Shown one piece after another: positions 15,564 through 23,672 of a DNA stretch of 23,866 nt. The notes under the pieces are model-generated. The model ran no database searches. It was not told the DNA's origin and was given only the letters and a program-made list of their open reading frames with translations. How positions within the stretch are numbered: position 1 is the stretch's first letter; the number at the start of each line of letters is the position of its first letter. This stretch comes from CAIUMH01 sp037142475 (GTDB lineage Bacteria; Actinomycetota; Acidimicrobiia; Acidimicrobiales; RAAP-2), in assembly GCA_037142475.1 (NCBI GenBank), contig JBAXAR010000022.1, positions 1 to 23,866 on the forward strand. The letters run 5' to 3'. The translations under genes were made by a program, and so were the position numbers.

Positions 15564-17441
15564 ATGTGGAAGAACTTCCGAAGGGTCCTGTTGTCAACGG
15601 TCGCAACCAGCGCCGTGACCACTGGGGCGCTCGCCGTGCTCCCTGCGAGCCACGCCGGGGCCGCCACACCGACGCAGGTCACCTGGGCAGAAGCGCCACA
15701 GACGCCACCGAACTACATCTTTCCCTTCATGCCACTCCAGTACTTCAGCGTGTCAAACATCAACAACTTCCAGCTTCTGATGTACCGGCCCCTGTACTGG
15801 TTCGGGAACGGGACCACGCCGAACCTAAACCCAAAGCTCTCCTTGGCCGAGCAGCCGAGCTACAGCAACGGGGGTAAGGCTGTCACCATCAATCTCAAGT
15901 CCTACAAGTGGTCGAACGGCGAATCAGTCACCTCTCGTGACGTGGTGTTCTGGATGAACATGATGCATGCCGACAAAGAGAATTGGGCTGACTATTCAGA
16001 AGGGGCAATGCCTGACGACATCGCCTCAATCACCGTGAACTCGCCAACCAAACTGACCTTCAACCTCAAGAGCCCAGTCAACTCGTACTGGTTCACTTAC
16101 AACGAGTTGTCACAGATCACGCCCATGCCGATCGCCTGGGACAAGACGTCGGATGGAGCAGCAGCCGGTTCGGGAAAATGCTCATCGGCAACGTTCGGAT
16201 CGGCCGACAAGGCATGTGACGACGTCTTCACGTATCTATCGAGAGCGTCGGGATTTGATCCAACCAACCCGAAGAGCGACAACAACGCCATGGCGACCTA
16301 CGCCACCAACCCGCTTTGGCAGGTTGTTGATGGACCGTGGAAACTTTCCAAGTTCGACTCCTCTGGGAACGTCACGATGATTCCGAACAAGGCGTACTCA
16401 GGTCCGTCAAAGCCGAAATTCCAGAAGTTCATTGAACTCCCATTTACCTCTGACGCTGCGGAATTCAACGCCCTCGTCGCTGGCAAGGTGGACGTCGGCT
16501 ACCTGCCAACCGCTCAGGTCACCTCGCCCGCCTCCTCGCCGTTCAAGCCGGGAGCCAACAATGCCCGACTTTCGAATTACACCCTTGATCCGCTCTACAC
16601 CTGGTCGATCAACTACTTCCCCTACAACTTCCAATCCACCGGGAACCACGGGAACGCTGGGAAAATCTTCAGTCAGTTGTACTTCCGCCAAGCGTTCCAG
16701 TCTCTCGTCAATCAGCCGCTCTACATCGAGAAGATCTTTAAGGGCTACGGCATCCCCACCTACGGGCCCGTGCCCGCCTACCCCACGAACAACTTCATCT
16801 CCTCGTTCGCAAAGAAGAACCCCTACCCGTACAGCGTGTCGCGAGCGCGCCAGCTCCTTGCCAGCCACGGGTGGAAGATCCAGCCGAAGGGGACCTCGAC
16901 ATGCGTGCGGCCTGGAACAAAAGCCAACCAGTGCGGCAAGGGGATTCCCAAGGGGGCAAAACTCGACTTCGCTCTTGAGTACGCCTCCGGAGGAACCGCG
17001 CTCCCTCAGGAGATGAACGCCGAGAAGTCCTCATGGGCGCAGGTTGGCATCAACGTGACGATCACCGGGGCATCATTCAACACAGTCCTCGGCAATGCCG
17101 TTCCCTGCACTGCAGGTCCATCATGTACGTGGCAGTTGGAGAACTGGGGTGGCGGCTGGGTCTTTGCCCCCGACTACTACCCGACCGGCGAAGCAATCTT
17201 CCAGACAAATGCCGGCTCCAACTCAGGGAGTTACTCGGACAAGGTCAGTGACGCCAAGATCGTGGCCACCACGGTAAGGAACGTGCCGCTCACCGACTAT
17301 CAGAACTACTTGGCCAAGCAGCTTCCCGTGGTGTTCCAGCCCAACCCGGTGACATCGCTGACCGAGATCAAGAAGGGCCTCAAGGGTGTGCTGCCCCAGA
17401 GCCCCCTCTACTCGATCAACCCGGAGGACTGGCACTACTAA
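15564..17441 (+). CDS. ABC transporter substrate-binding protein, family 5 (peptide/nickel type)
   Basis: The protein has 625 residues from the ATG at 15564, preceded by GAGGGG (15550-15555) at 8 bases. Residues 1 to about 34 are a Sec signal peptide: positive MWKNFRR, a hydrophobic core, and a likely cut after HAGA. The mature part has the family 5 layout of oligopeptide/dipeptide-binding proteins: LYRPLYW-type early segment (MYRPLYWFGNG), a KWSNGESVTSRDVVFW segment, VDGPWKLSKFD, RQAFQSLVNQPLYIEKIFKGYG, and a late AQVGINVTI segment. It should capture a peptide or similar solute outside the cell and deliver it to the permeases that follow. No lipobox cysteine is seen at the signal-peptide end, which is unusual for a Gram-positive binding protein. 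The ligand cannot be told from sequence. Confidence 0.93.
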   Translation: MWKNFRRVLLSTVATSAVTTGALAVLPASHAGAATPTQVTWAEAPQTPPNYIFPFMPLQYFSVSNINNFQLLMYRPLYWFGNGTTPNLNPKLSLAEQPSYSNGGKAVTINLKSYKWSNGESVTSRDVVFWMNMMHADKENWADYSEGAMPDDIASITVNSPTKLTFNLKSPVNSYWFTYNELSQITPMPIAWDKTSDGAAAGSGKCSSATFGSADKACDDVFTYLSRASGFDPTNPKSDNNAMATYATNPLWQVVDGPWKLSKFDSSGNVTMIPNKAYSGPSKPKFQKFIELPFTSDAAEFNALVAGKVDVGYLPTAQVTSPASSPFKPGANNARLSNYTLDPLYTWSINYFPYNFQSTGNHGNAGKIFSQLYFRQAFQSLVNQPLYIEKIFKGYGIPTYGPVPAYPTNNFISSFAKKNPYPYSVSRARQLLASHGWKIQPKGTSTCVRPGTKANQCGKGIPKGAKLDFALEYASGGTALPQEMNAEKSSWAQVGINVTITGASFNTVLGNAVPCTAGPSCTWQLENWGGGWVFAPDYYPTGEAIFQTNAGSNSGSYSDKVSDAKIVATTVRNVPLTDYQNYLAKQLPVVFQPNPVTSLTEIKKGLKGVLPQSPLYSINPEDWHY

Positions 17442-17448
17442 AAGTCGC

Positions 17449-17471
17449 GCCGACCTGGTCGATGGCTTTTT
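17449..17471 (+). terminator. Weak hairpin plus T-run between binding-protein and permease genes
   Basis: GCCGAC (17449-17454) can pair with GTC (17458-17460) and GGC (17464-17466) around a CTG loop with a 3-base bulge. Five T residues follow. This could partly stop transcription after the highly expressed binding-protein gene, a common arrangement. The stem is short and imperfect. Confidence 0.35.
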
Positions 17472-17502
17472 CTGCTCCCCGGTTCGGCCCGAAGGAGGCC
17501 GT

Positions 17503-17508
17503 TAGGGT
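17503..17508 (+). promoter_or_regulatory. Leaderless-type -10 box (TAGGGT) for the first permease gene
   Basis: TAGGGT is followed by 6 bases and the GTG start at 17515. An AAGGAGG at 17492-17498 is 16 bases from the GTG, too far for normal use, which favours a leaderless internal start of transcription. Confidence 0.5.
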
Positions 17509-17514
17509 GACAAC

Positions 17515-18468
17515 GTGACCGGCTACCTGATGCGAAGGGTTGTTCAGGCGATCATTGTGGTCTTGGGGGTCACCCTCGTTGTCTTTCTCCTGAGTCATCT
17601 CATACCTGGAGGACAGGCGAGAGCCGCTCTCGGCCCGAGGGCCAACCACGCGCAGATCATCGCCTTCAATCACGCCAACGGCTACGACCAACCACTCCTC
17701 GTGCAGTACTGGCGCTACATCACTGGCCTCGTCGCTGGAAACCTTGGCTACTCCTACAAGAACAACCAAGGTGTGGCGGCACTCATCATGAATCGCATCC
17801 CAAAAACCCTCGCCTTAGTCGGCGTCTCGACGCTGCTCGCTCTCCTCATCGCTCTTCCCCTTGGCATGGCCCAAGCAGTTCGACGGAACTCCGGCTTCGA
17901 CTACTCGATGACCGCCGTCACGTTCGTTCTCTACGCCACCCCTGCCTTTCTGATCGGAGAGCTCTCAATTATCTTCTTCTCCTTTACCCTCGGTTGGCTC
18001 CCCTCCTCAGTGCCGTCGGACGCGTCGTCACTCGCCATCTTCACCAATCCGTTGGCATTCGTTCTCCCCGTCGTAACGCTGGCCGCCCTCACCATCGCCG
18101 CCTTCAGCCGCTACATGAGGTCGTCGGTCCTCGATGCCCTTACCGGTGACTACATCAGGACAGCGCGAGCCAAGGGGGCGAGCCCCCGACGCGTCCTCTA
18201 CGGCCACGCCATGAGAAACGCGCTCCTGCCAATCTTGACCCTCATCGGACTCAGCCTCCCGGCAATCGTCGGCGGTGCATTGATCACCGAAGTCGTTTTC
18301 AACTATCCCGGCATGGGGTTGCTGACGGTCCAAGCGGCGCAGAACATTGACATCCCACTCGTGCTGGGCACAACGCTCGTTGCTACCGTGGCCACGGTCG
18401 GCGGTTCGCTGCTGGCCGATGTGCTCTACGCAGCTGCCGATCCTCGTATACGACTCGGGAATTCGTGA
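17515..18468 (+). CDS. ABC transporter permease, DppB/OppB type
   Basis: This 317-residue membrane protein starts MTGYLMRRVVQAIIVVLGVTLVVFLLSHLIPG, the typical DppB N-terminus with its first membrane helix. About six hydrophobic helices follow, with the EAA loop DYIRTARAKGASPRRVLYGHAMRNA that docks on the ATPase near residues 211-233. It forms the membrane channel with the DppC-type partner. The next gene begins one base after its stop codon, so the two are surely co-transcribed. The start is GTG. Length and motifs are normal for peptide/nickel importers; the solute is unknown. Confidence 0.94.
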   Translation: MTGYLMRRVVQAIIVVLGVTLVVFLLSHLIPGGQARAALGPRANHAQIIAFNHANGYDQPLLVQYWRYITGLVAGNLGYSYKNNQGVAALIMNRIPKTLALVGVSTLLALLIALPLGMAQAVRRNSGFDYSMTAVTFVLYATPAFLIGELSIIFFSFTLGWLPSSVPSDASSLAIFTNPLAFVLPVVTLAALTIAAFSRYMRSSVLDALTGDYIRTARAKGASPRRVLYGHAMRNALLPILTLIGLSLPAIVGGALITEVVFNYPGMGLLTVQAAQNIDIPLVLGTTLVATVATVGGSLLADVLYAAADPRIRLGNS

Positions 18469-18469
18469 G

Positions 18470-19420
18470 ATGACAATGGAACCCTTCGAGCTCCAGCCCA
18501 TAAAGGGCCAAGCCCCAAGCCGCGGGGACCTCGAAACTGAGACCTCGTCACACGTCCACGCCCCGGGGGTCCTCAGGAACATGGCAGGGGTGTTCAGCGA
18601 GAACAAGCTTGCCGTGATCAGCGTGGCCTTCCTGGTGTTCATTGTCCTGTTCTGCTTCTTCGGGCCAATGCTCTACGACACCAATCAGACAGACGCTCAA
18701 GATGCCCTGCTCAACTCAACCCAGAACGCTCCTCCAAGCGCCGACCACTTGCTGGGAACGGATGAGAACGGCTTCGACGTCCTGGGTCGCCTGATGTTCG
18801 GTGGCCGAATCGCCCTGATCGTCGGATTCTTCGCCGCGATCGTTGCCACCACTGTCGGCGTCATCTACGGCGCCCTCTCCGGTTTCTTCCGCGGCTGGCC
18901 GGACTCCGTCCTGATGCGAATTGTCGATATCGGACTCTCAATTCCGGTGCTGTTCTTGTTGATCTGTCTCGTCGTTATCTATCGGCCGACGACTCCGGTG
19001 CTGATCCTCGTTATCGGTGCCGTCTCTTGGCTCATTCCCGCTCGTCTCATCCGCGCCGAAACCCTCTCGCTCAGAACTCGTGAGTACGTCGAAGCCGTGC
19101 GCGTGATGGGGGGAACGCGCCGAAGGATTGTCGGGCGCCACATCATCCCGAACTCCGTGGGAACAATCGTGGTCTTCGCCACCTTTGATGTCGCCGACTC
19201 CATCCTTCTGCTGGCGTCCCTTGGCTTCCTCGGATTCGGTGTTGCCGCACCACAGACGGACTGGGGGACCATGCTTTCGAACGGCGTGAACTACGCGTCG
19301 AACGGCTACTGGTGGGAGATCTATCCGGTCGGACTCTGCATCGTCTTGGTGGTGGTCGCTCTGAACTACTTCGGCGATGCCCTCCGCGACGCCCTTGAGG
19401 TTCGACTCCAGGATCGCTAG
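18470..19420 (+). CDS. ABC transporter permease, DppC/OppC type
   Basis: The protein has 316 residues. After a hydrophilic N-terminus (to about 43) come the first membrane helix (LAVISVAFLVFIVLFCFFGP), a DppC-type extracellular loop ending in HLLGTDENGFDVLGRLMFGGR, and further helices. The EAA loop EYVEAVRVMGGTRRRIVGRHIIPN lies at about 206-229, and GFLGFGVAAPQTDWGTML near the end is a DppC hallmark. The start is ATG 18470, one base after the DppB stop; ATG 18476 is also possible. It ends 11 bases from the end of the convergent ATPase gene, with no terminator between them. Confidence 0.94.
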   Translation: MTMEPFELQPIKGQAPSRGDLETETSSHVHAPGVLRNMAGVFSENKLAVISVAFLVFIVLFCFFGPMLYDTNQTDAQDALLNSTQNAPPSADHLLGTDENGFDVLGRLMFGGRIALIVGFFAAIVATTVGVIYGALSGFFRGWPDSVLMRIVDIGLSIPVLFLLICLVVIYRPTTPVLILVIGAVSWLIPARLIRAETLSLRTREYVEAVRVMGGTRRRIVGRHIIPNSVGTIVVFATFDVADSILLLASLGFLGFGVAAPQTDWGTMLSNGVNYASNGYWWEIYPVGLCIVLVVVALNYFGDALRDALEVRLQDR

Positions 19421-19431
19421 TCCAGCGCTCT

Positions 19432-21453
19432 TCAGACTCCAAGCATCGGCGTGCGGAGCGGGAAGTGGCACGCTGCCTGTGACCCGAAGCCAAAGTCCTT
19501 CATCACCGGCACTTCCGTCGCACACCGCTCTGCAGCGCGAGGGCACCTCGTCCGAAATCGGCATCCTGACGGTGGATCGACCGGAGACGGCAGTTCCCCG
19601 GTGATCTGCATGCCTCGTCGGCGACGAGCCTCAGTGACGTCAGGTACCGGGGCGGCATCCAGCAAACCTCGGGTATAGGGGTGGGCCGGTGAGCGCAGGA
19701 TGGAATCCACTGGGCCGATCTCGACCATCTTCCCGAGATACATGACACCGATACGGGTCGCCATGTACCGCATGACAGCCAGATCATGGCTCACCAACAC
19801 CATCGTTAGCCCCCGTCGCTCCTGGAGGTCCCTCATGAGGTTGAGGAGTTGAGCCTGCACAGACACGTCAAGGGCGGAGACCGGCTCGTCGGCCACCAGC
19901 AACGAGGGCTCAAGCGCCAGCGCCCGTGCGAACCCGATGCGCTGGCGCTGACCTCCGGAGAACTCATGAGGGAATCGCTGGGCGGCCGAGCGCCGAAGCC
20001 CGACCTCGTCGAGCAGCGTGGCCACCCGATCGATCTGCTCAGCGGTCGAGCCGACGCCCTGGACCTGAAGAGGCTCCCGGATAATCGAACCGACTTTCAT
20101 TCTGGGATCGAGAGATGCAAAGGGGTCCTGGAACATCAGCTGGAGGTCCCTACGGCGCCGCCGGAGCGCTGCGCCCTTGAGGAGGAGCAGGTTCTCGCCC
20201 GCCACTTCAATGGTCCCGTCGTCCGGCGTCTCAAGGATCGTCATGAGCCGAGCCACCGTGGACTTACCACAACCGGATTCACCAACGATCCCGAAGATCT
20301 CACCCTCGTTCACCTCGAATGTCACCCCAGAAACCGCTTTGACTGAGCCTACCTTTCGTCGCAAAATCCCACTGGAGTACAGGGGGAACTCCTTCACCAG
20401 CCCCTTCACCACCACCAAAGGACGAGACGCCTCGGCCGCCAGAGGGAGGGGCACTCGCTGCGCCGGCGGACGGACTGCTCGCGGCCCACTCATCGGGTGG
20501 AAGCACGCAACTCGGTGTGAGCCGGAATCGAGGACCTTGAGGATGGGCTCTTCATCGTCACAGCGCGTCGTCCGGTGCTGGCACCGGGGAGCGAACCGGC
20601 ACCCAATGATCTCCGCTGAGAGATCAGGCGGCGACCCCGGGATGCTGGCGAGGCGATCGCCTCCATCATCGATGCTCGGGACTGAGGCGAGGAGGTCCGA
20701 GGAATAGGGATGCCTCGTAGAAATGAAGAGTCGTTCGGTGGTGGCTTCTTCTGCCACCTTGCCGGCGTACATCACGACCACTCGATCGGTCCGTCCGGCG
20801 ATGACACCCATGTCATGGGTAATCAGGAGGACTCCCATCGACAATCTCTCTCGAAGCGAGTCAAGAAGATCAAGGATCTGTGCCTGGATCGTCACATCCA
20901 AAGCCGTGGTTGGCTCATCAGCAATAAGCAGTTTCGGCTGACACACGAGTGCCATGGCGATCATCACCCTCTGGCGCAGTCCTCCCGAAAGTTCGTGAGG
21001 ATATTGCTCGACGCGCTCTTCGGGGCGTGGCATCTCAACCATCCGAAGTACCTCGAGGACTCTCGCCCTCACCTCGCTCTTCGACGAGTACCCGTGGATG
21101 AGCGCTCCCTCGGCGATCTGACGGCCGACCTTCATGGTGGGATTGAGTGCAGCAAGGGGGTCTTGAGGTATCAGCGCCACCTCGTTCCCACGAATCGCCC
21201 GCATCTCAGCCTCAGAGGCGAGGGCAAGATCGCGTCCGAGCAACGTGGCCGAACCGCCAACAATATGGCCGTTGGGGGGAAGGAGGCGCATGACGGCGAG
21301 CCCCGTCGTTGTCTTTCCGCAGCCGGATTCGCCGACAAGACCAACGCACTCACCCGGGCCGAGGTCGAATGAAACGCCATCCACGGCCCTCACCCCGCCG
21401 CTGCGCGTTCGAAACTCCGCTTTGAGGTCGCGGAGCGAGAGGATCGGGATCAC
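19432..21453 (-). CDS. Fused two-domain peptide/nickel ABC transporter ATPase (DppD-DppF type)
   Basis: From the GTG at 21453 the protein has 673 residues with two complete ATPase halves. Half one has Walker A GESGCGKTT (41-49), signature LSGGLRQ (155-161), Walker B LLIADEPTTALD and a C-terminal cysteine-rich segment CRFAPRC...CFHP. Half two has GESGCGKST (391-399), FSGGQRQRI, LLVADEPVSALD and CRFRTRCP...CHFP. The cysteine segments are the oligopeptide-type C-terminal regions of DppD and DppF. It should power the importer encoded at 15564-19420, which lacks its own ATPase gene, although it is on the opposite strand and convergent. The frame reaches a TTG at 21483, overlapping rnhB. I prefer the GTG because it has a leaderless-type -10 box 7 bases upstream. 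Confidence 0.93.
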   Translation of the reverse strand: MIPILSLRDLKAEFRTRSGGVRAVDGVSFDLGPGECVGLVGESGCGKTTTGLAVMRLLPPNGHIVGGSATLLGRDLALASEAEMRAIRGNEVALIPQDPLAALNPTMKVGRQIAEGALIHGYSSKSEVRARVLEVLRMVEMPRPEERVEQYPHELSGGLRQRVMIAMALVCQPKLLIADEPTTALDVTIQAQILDLLDSLRERLSMGVLLITHDMGVIAGRTDRVVVMYAGKVAEEATTERLFISTRHPYSSDLLASVPSIDDGGDRLASIPGSPPDLSAEIIGCRFAPRCQHRTTRCDDEEPILKVLDSGSHRVACFHPMSGPRAVRPPAQRVPLPLAAEASRPLVVVKGLVKEFPLYSSGILRRKVGSVKAVSGVTFEVNEGEIFGIVGESGCGKSTVARLMTILETPDDGTIEVAGENLLLLKGAALRRRRRDLQLMFQDPFASLDPRMKVGSIIREPLQVQGVGSTAEQIDRVATLLDEVGLRRSAAQRFPHEFSGGQRQRIGFARALALEPSLLVADEPVSALDVSVQAQLLNLMRDLQERRGLTMVLVSHDLAVMRYMATRIGVMYLGKMVEIGPVDSILRSPAHPYTRGLLDAAPVPDVTEARRRRGMQITGELPSPVDPPSGCRFRTRCPRAAERCATEVPVMKDFGFGSQAACHFPLRTPMLGV

Positions 21454-21460
21454 CCGATCG

Positions 21461-21466
21461 AGGCTA
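21461..21466 (-). promoter_or_regulatory. Leaderless-type -10 box (TAGCCT) for the ATPase gene
   Basis: On the minus strand TAGCCT is followed by 7 bases and the GTG at 21453. Its first three bases are the TAG stop codon of rnhB. The arrangement suggests that the ATPase can be transcribed separately from the ligase/rnhB pair. Confidence 0.42.
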
Positions 21467-22183
21467 TCGGCCGCTCGCCTCAACGTCGCTTGCCGGCGAG
21501 GTCATCCACGGGACCGATTCAACAAATGACCATGATCGTCGGTGAATTGACGTCAGACCGTAGCCCCGCAACGCTCGCTGATGGACCGGTGATGGATACC
21601 CGACGTTCCTCTCGAAATCGAACGGAGGGAAACTAGCCGAGGCCTCAGCCATGAGGGCATCCCTCGTCACCTTGGCAACAATCGAGGCCGCAGCGACAGT
21701 GGCGCATCGCTGGTCAGCCTTGATGACGGCCTCGATGAGCCGGGGGGGCTGGAGGCGCCAACGGTGGCCCGCCACAAGATCGCCAAGCCGATCGTCCGAA
21801 GCCCGAAGGAGGTCGACTGGGCCATCGATGATTGCTCCATCGGCAATGAAGCCCAGCGCGTCTAGCGCGCGAGACGCCGCCAGAGAGATCGCCAGCGTCA
21901 TGCCCAACTGATCGCACTCGTGATGGCTGGCGTGCCCAACCGAAGCGGAGAGAGCCCAGTCATCGACGAGTGGGGCAAGGCGGCGCCTCGCTGTGGCTGA
22001 AAGCGCCTTTGAATCCCTGACGCCTTCCGGCTGTGGCGTCAGGCTCGAGATAGCCACCGCTCCCACGCTGACCGGTCCAGCCCATGCGCCACGCCCTACC
22101 TCATCGAGACCCACCACCACCTCTGCCCCGGCCTCAAAAAGGGTCGCCTCGACGCTCAGATCCGGCATGAATGCCGCCATCAC
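21464..22183 (-). CDS. rnhB: Ribonuclease HII
   Basis: The protein is 239 residues and matches RNase HII, which cuts the RNA strand of RNA-DNA hybrids and removes misincorporated ribonucleotides. The first active-site motif VGLDEVGRG gives Asp27 and Glu28. VRDSKALS (55-62), IIDGP with Asp120, KADQRCATVAAASIVAKVTRD and the C-terminal GYPSPVHQRALRGYG are all typical. Possible starts are GTG 22183, ATG 22180 and ATG 22168. The GTG overlaps the stop of the upstream ligase gene by 4 bases (GTGA), consistent with coupled translation. The N-terminus before VVVGLDEVG is the least certain part. Confidence 0.95.
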   Translation of the reverse strand: MMAAFMPDLSVEATLFEAGAEVVVGLDEVGRGAWAGPVSVGAVAISSLTPQPEGVRDSKALSATARRRLAPLVDDWALSASVGHASHHECDQLGMTLAISLAASRALDALGFIADGAIIDGPVDLLRASDDRLGDLVAGHRWRLQPPRLIEAVIKADQRCATVAAASIVAKVTRDALMAEASASFPPFDFERNVGYPSPVHQRALRGYGLTSIHRRSWSFVESVPWMTSPASDVEASGR

Positions 22184-23622
22184 AAGAGGTGCCGCTGCAG
22201 TTTGCCCAGCGCGTTTCTTGGGAGCTCATCAACGATGATGATCTCCCGCGGCCTCTTGTAGGGACTGAGAAGCCCCGCAAGGTCCTCCTTCATGGCGTCG
22301 AGATCGGCCGCGCCACTGTCGAGGATCACGTAGGCAACCGCCACCTCGCCCCATTCATCAGAAGGCCTGCCGACCACAGCTGCGTCAGCCACACCGGACA
22401 TGCGGCAGAGCACCTCTTCGATCTCAGTTGGGTAGACGTTCAAGCCACCGGAGATGATGAGTTCCTTGCTTCGGCCACACACCACGAGATATCCGTCGGC
22501 ATCGACCCTGACGATGTCGCCGGTTGCCACCCACCCATCGCTCAGCACCTCATTCGTTGCCGCTGGACGGTTCCAATAGCCCGAGAACGTCGAAGGACCC
22601 GACACGCGGAGTTCGGCTTCGCTTCCGTAGGCGGGCACATCAAGCACGACCCCAGGAAGAGCAAAGCCAACCGTGCCAGGTCGTCGCTCCCCCTCCAACG
22701 GGTTCGAGACACTCAACAGGGTCTCGGTCATGCCATAGCGCTCAAGGACTCTCATTCCCGTTCGCTCGGCAATGAGATCTGACAGAGCGACGGAGAGCGC
22801 TGATGATCCCGAGACAATCACTCGGAGTCCAGCGAGAACATCAAGCCGGGTGCCGCCAGCCAGACGGTGCAGCATCGTCGGGACACAAAAGGTCATCGAC
22901 GCGCGTGCGTCACTCGCTCGGGTCACAAACCTCTCGGGCTCAAAGGTTGACTCGAGAATCAGAGTGCTCCCGACGGCGAGAGATGCAAAGAGGGCCACGA
23001 CGAGTCCATGGACGTGGAAGAGAGGAAGTGCCGACAGGAGACGATCGTCAATGCTCCAACCCCACGCAACGGTGAGCGCGTCGACCTGTGCAGCGAGACT
23101 TTGGTGGGTGTGCATCACCCCCTTTGGCTGGCCAGTGGTACCAGACGTGTAGACGATGAGGGCTAGGTCGTCGGGTGACGTCACGTCAAGGGTCCCAACT
23201 CCTTGGCTCCCCTCTCCCAATGCAGCGGGGTCAACGGACACCGCATTGGTGCGCAATGCGCGCGATGAACCACCGGCAACAATGGCTGCGGGATCGACGT
23301 CGTCGATGATCGTCTGGCGTTCAAGATCGCTCTGGACAGTTGCTGCCGGTACGAGGACAGCCCCCATGCGGAGAATGCCAATCGCAGCGGCAATGGCACT
23401 GAGATTGGCGTCTGCCTGCCAGAGCACCCTGTCTCCCGGACCCACCCCAAGGGACCGCAACCCACTTGCCGACGCACCACTCAGATGGTCGAGTTCCGGT
23501 CCCGAGACTTGACGCCCGTCGACATCGAGGACCGTCCTGGTCGCGTGTAGCTCGAAGTGGTCACGCCATCGCTTCGGGAGCATCGTGGCCGAACGATCAA
23601 GCAGTACCGCGGCGGACGACAT
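22180..23622 (-). CDS. AMP-forming acyl-CoA ligase, malonyl-CoA-synthetase-like (MatB-like)
   Basis: The protein has 480 residues from the ATG at 23622. It belongs to the adenylate-forming superfamily: P-loop YTSGTTGQPKG (158-168), ALPLFHVHGL (198-207), YGMTET (296-301), the ATGD motif with Asp369, GRSKELIISGG (383-393), and the catalytic C-terminal lysine in ALGKLQR (Lys474). ERYGMTET followed by SNP...GERRPGTVGFALPGV is close to the MatB pattern, so the likely reaction is malonate (or methylmalonate) + CoA + ATP to the acyl-CoA, AMP and diphosphate. A medium-chain substrate is possible. No malonate transporter or decarboxylase is nearby. The frame extends to 23655, but a leaderless-type -10 box favours the ATG at 23622. 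It overlaps rnhB downstream. Confidence 0.88.
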   Translation of the reverse strand: MSSAAVLLDRSATMLPKRWRDHFELHATRTVLDVDGRQVSGPELDHLSGASASGLRSLGVGPGDRVLWQADANLSAIAAAIGILRMGAVLVPAATVQSDLERQTIIDDVDPAAIVAGGSSRALRTNAVSVDPAALGEGSQGVGTLDVTSPDDLALIVYTSGTTGQPKGVMHTHQSLAAQVDALTVAWGWSIDDRLLSALPLFHVHGLVVALFASLAVGSTLILESTFEPERFVTRASDARASMTFCVPTMLHRLAGGTRLDVLAGLRVIVSGSSALSVALSDLIAERTGMRVLERYGMTETLLSVSNPLEGERRPGTVGFALPGVVLDVPAYGSEAELRVSGPSTFSGYWNRPAATNEVLSDGWVATGDIVRVDADGYLVVCGRSKELIISGGLNVYPTEIEEVLCRMSGVADAAVVGRPSDEWGEVAVAYVILDSGAADLDAMKEDLAGLLSPYKRPREIIIVDELPRNALGKLQRHLL

Positions 23623-23629
23623 GCACCCG

Positions 23630-23635
23630 ATGGTA
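23630..23635 (-). promoter_or_regulatory. Leaderless-type -10 box (TACCAT) for the MatB-like ligase
   Basis: On the minus strand TACCAT is followed by 7 bases and the ATG at 23622. It decides the start: the longer frame to 23655 would begin upstream of this box. Confidence 0.5.
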
Positions 23636-23659
23636 CGACCCAGCCATGGCCTCACGCCG

Positions 23660-23665
23660 TAATCT
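23660..23665 (+). promoter_or_regulatory. Leaderless-type -10 box (TAATCT) for the GH38 gene
   Basis: TAATCT is followed by 7 bases and the ATG at 23673. Together with the minus-strand box at 23630-23635 it forms a compact divergent promoter in a 50-base gap. Confidence 0.5.
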
Positions 23666-23672
23666 CTTGAGC

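Noticed and set aside
20710..21372. A 220-codon plus-strand frame opposite the ABC ATPase
   Set aside because: It lies wholly within the ATPase coding region and resembles no protein family.
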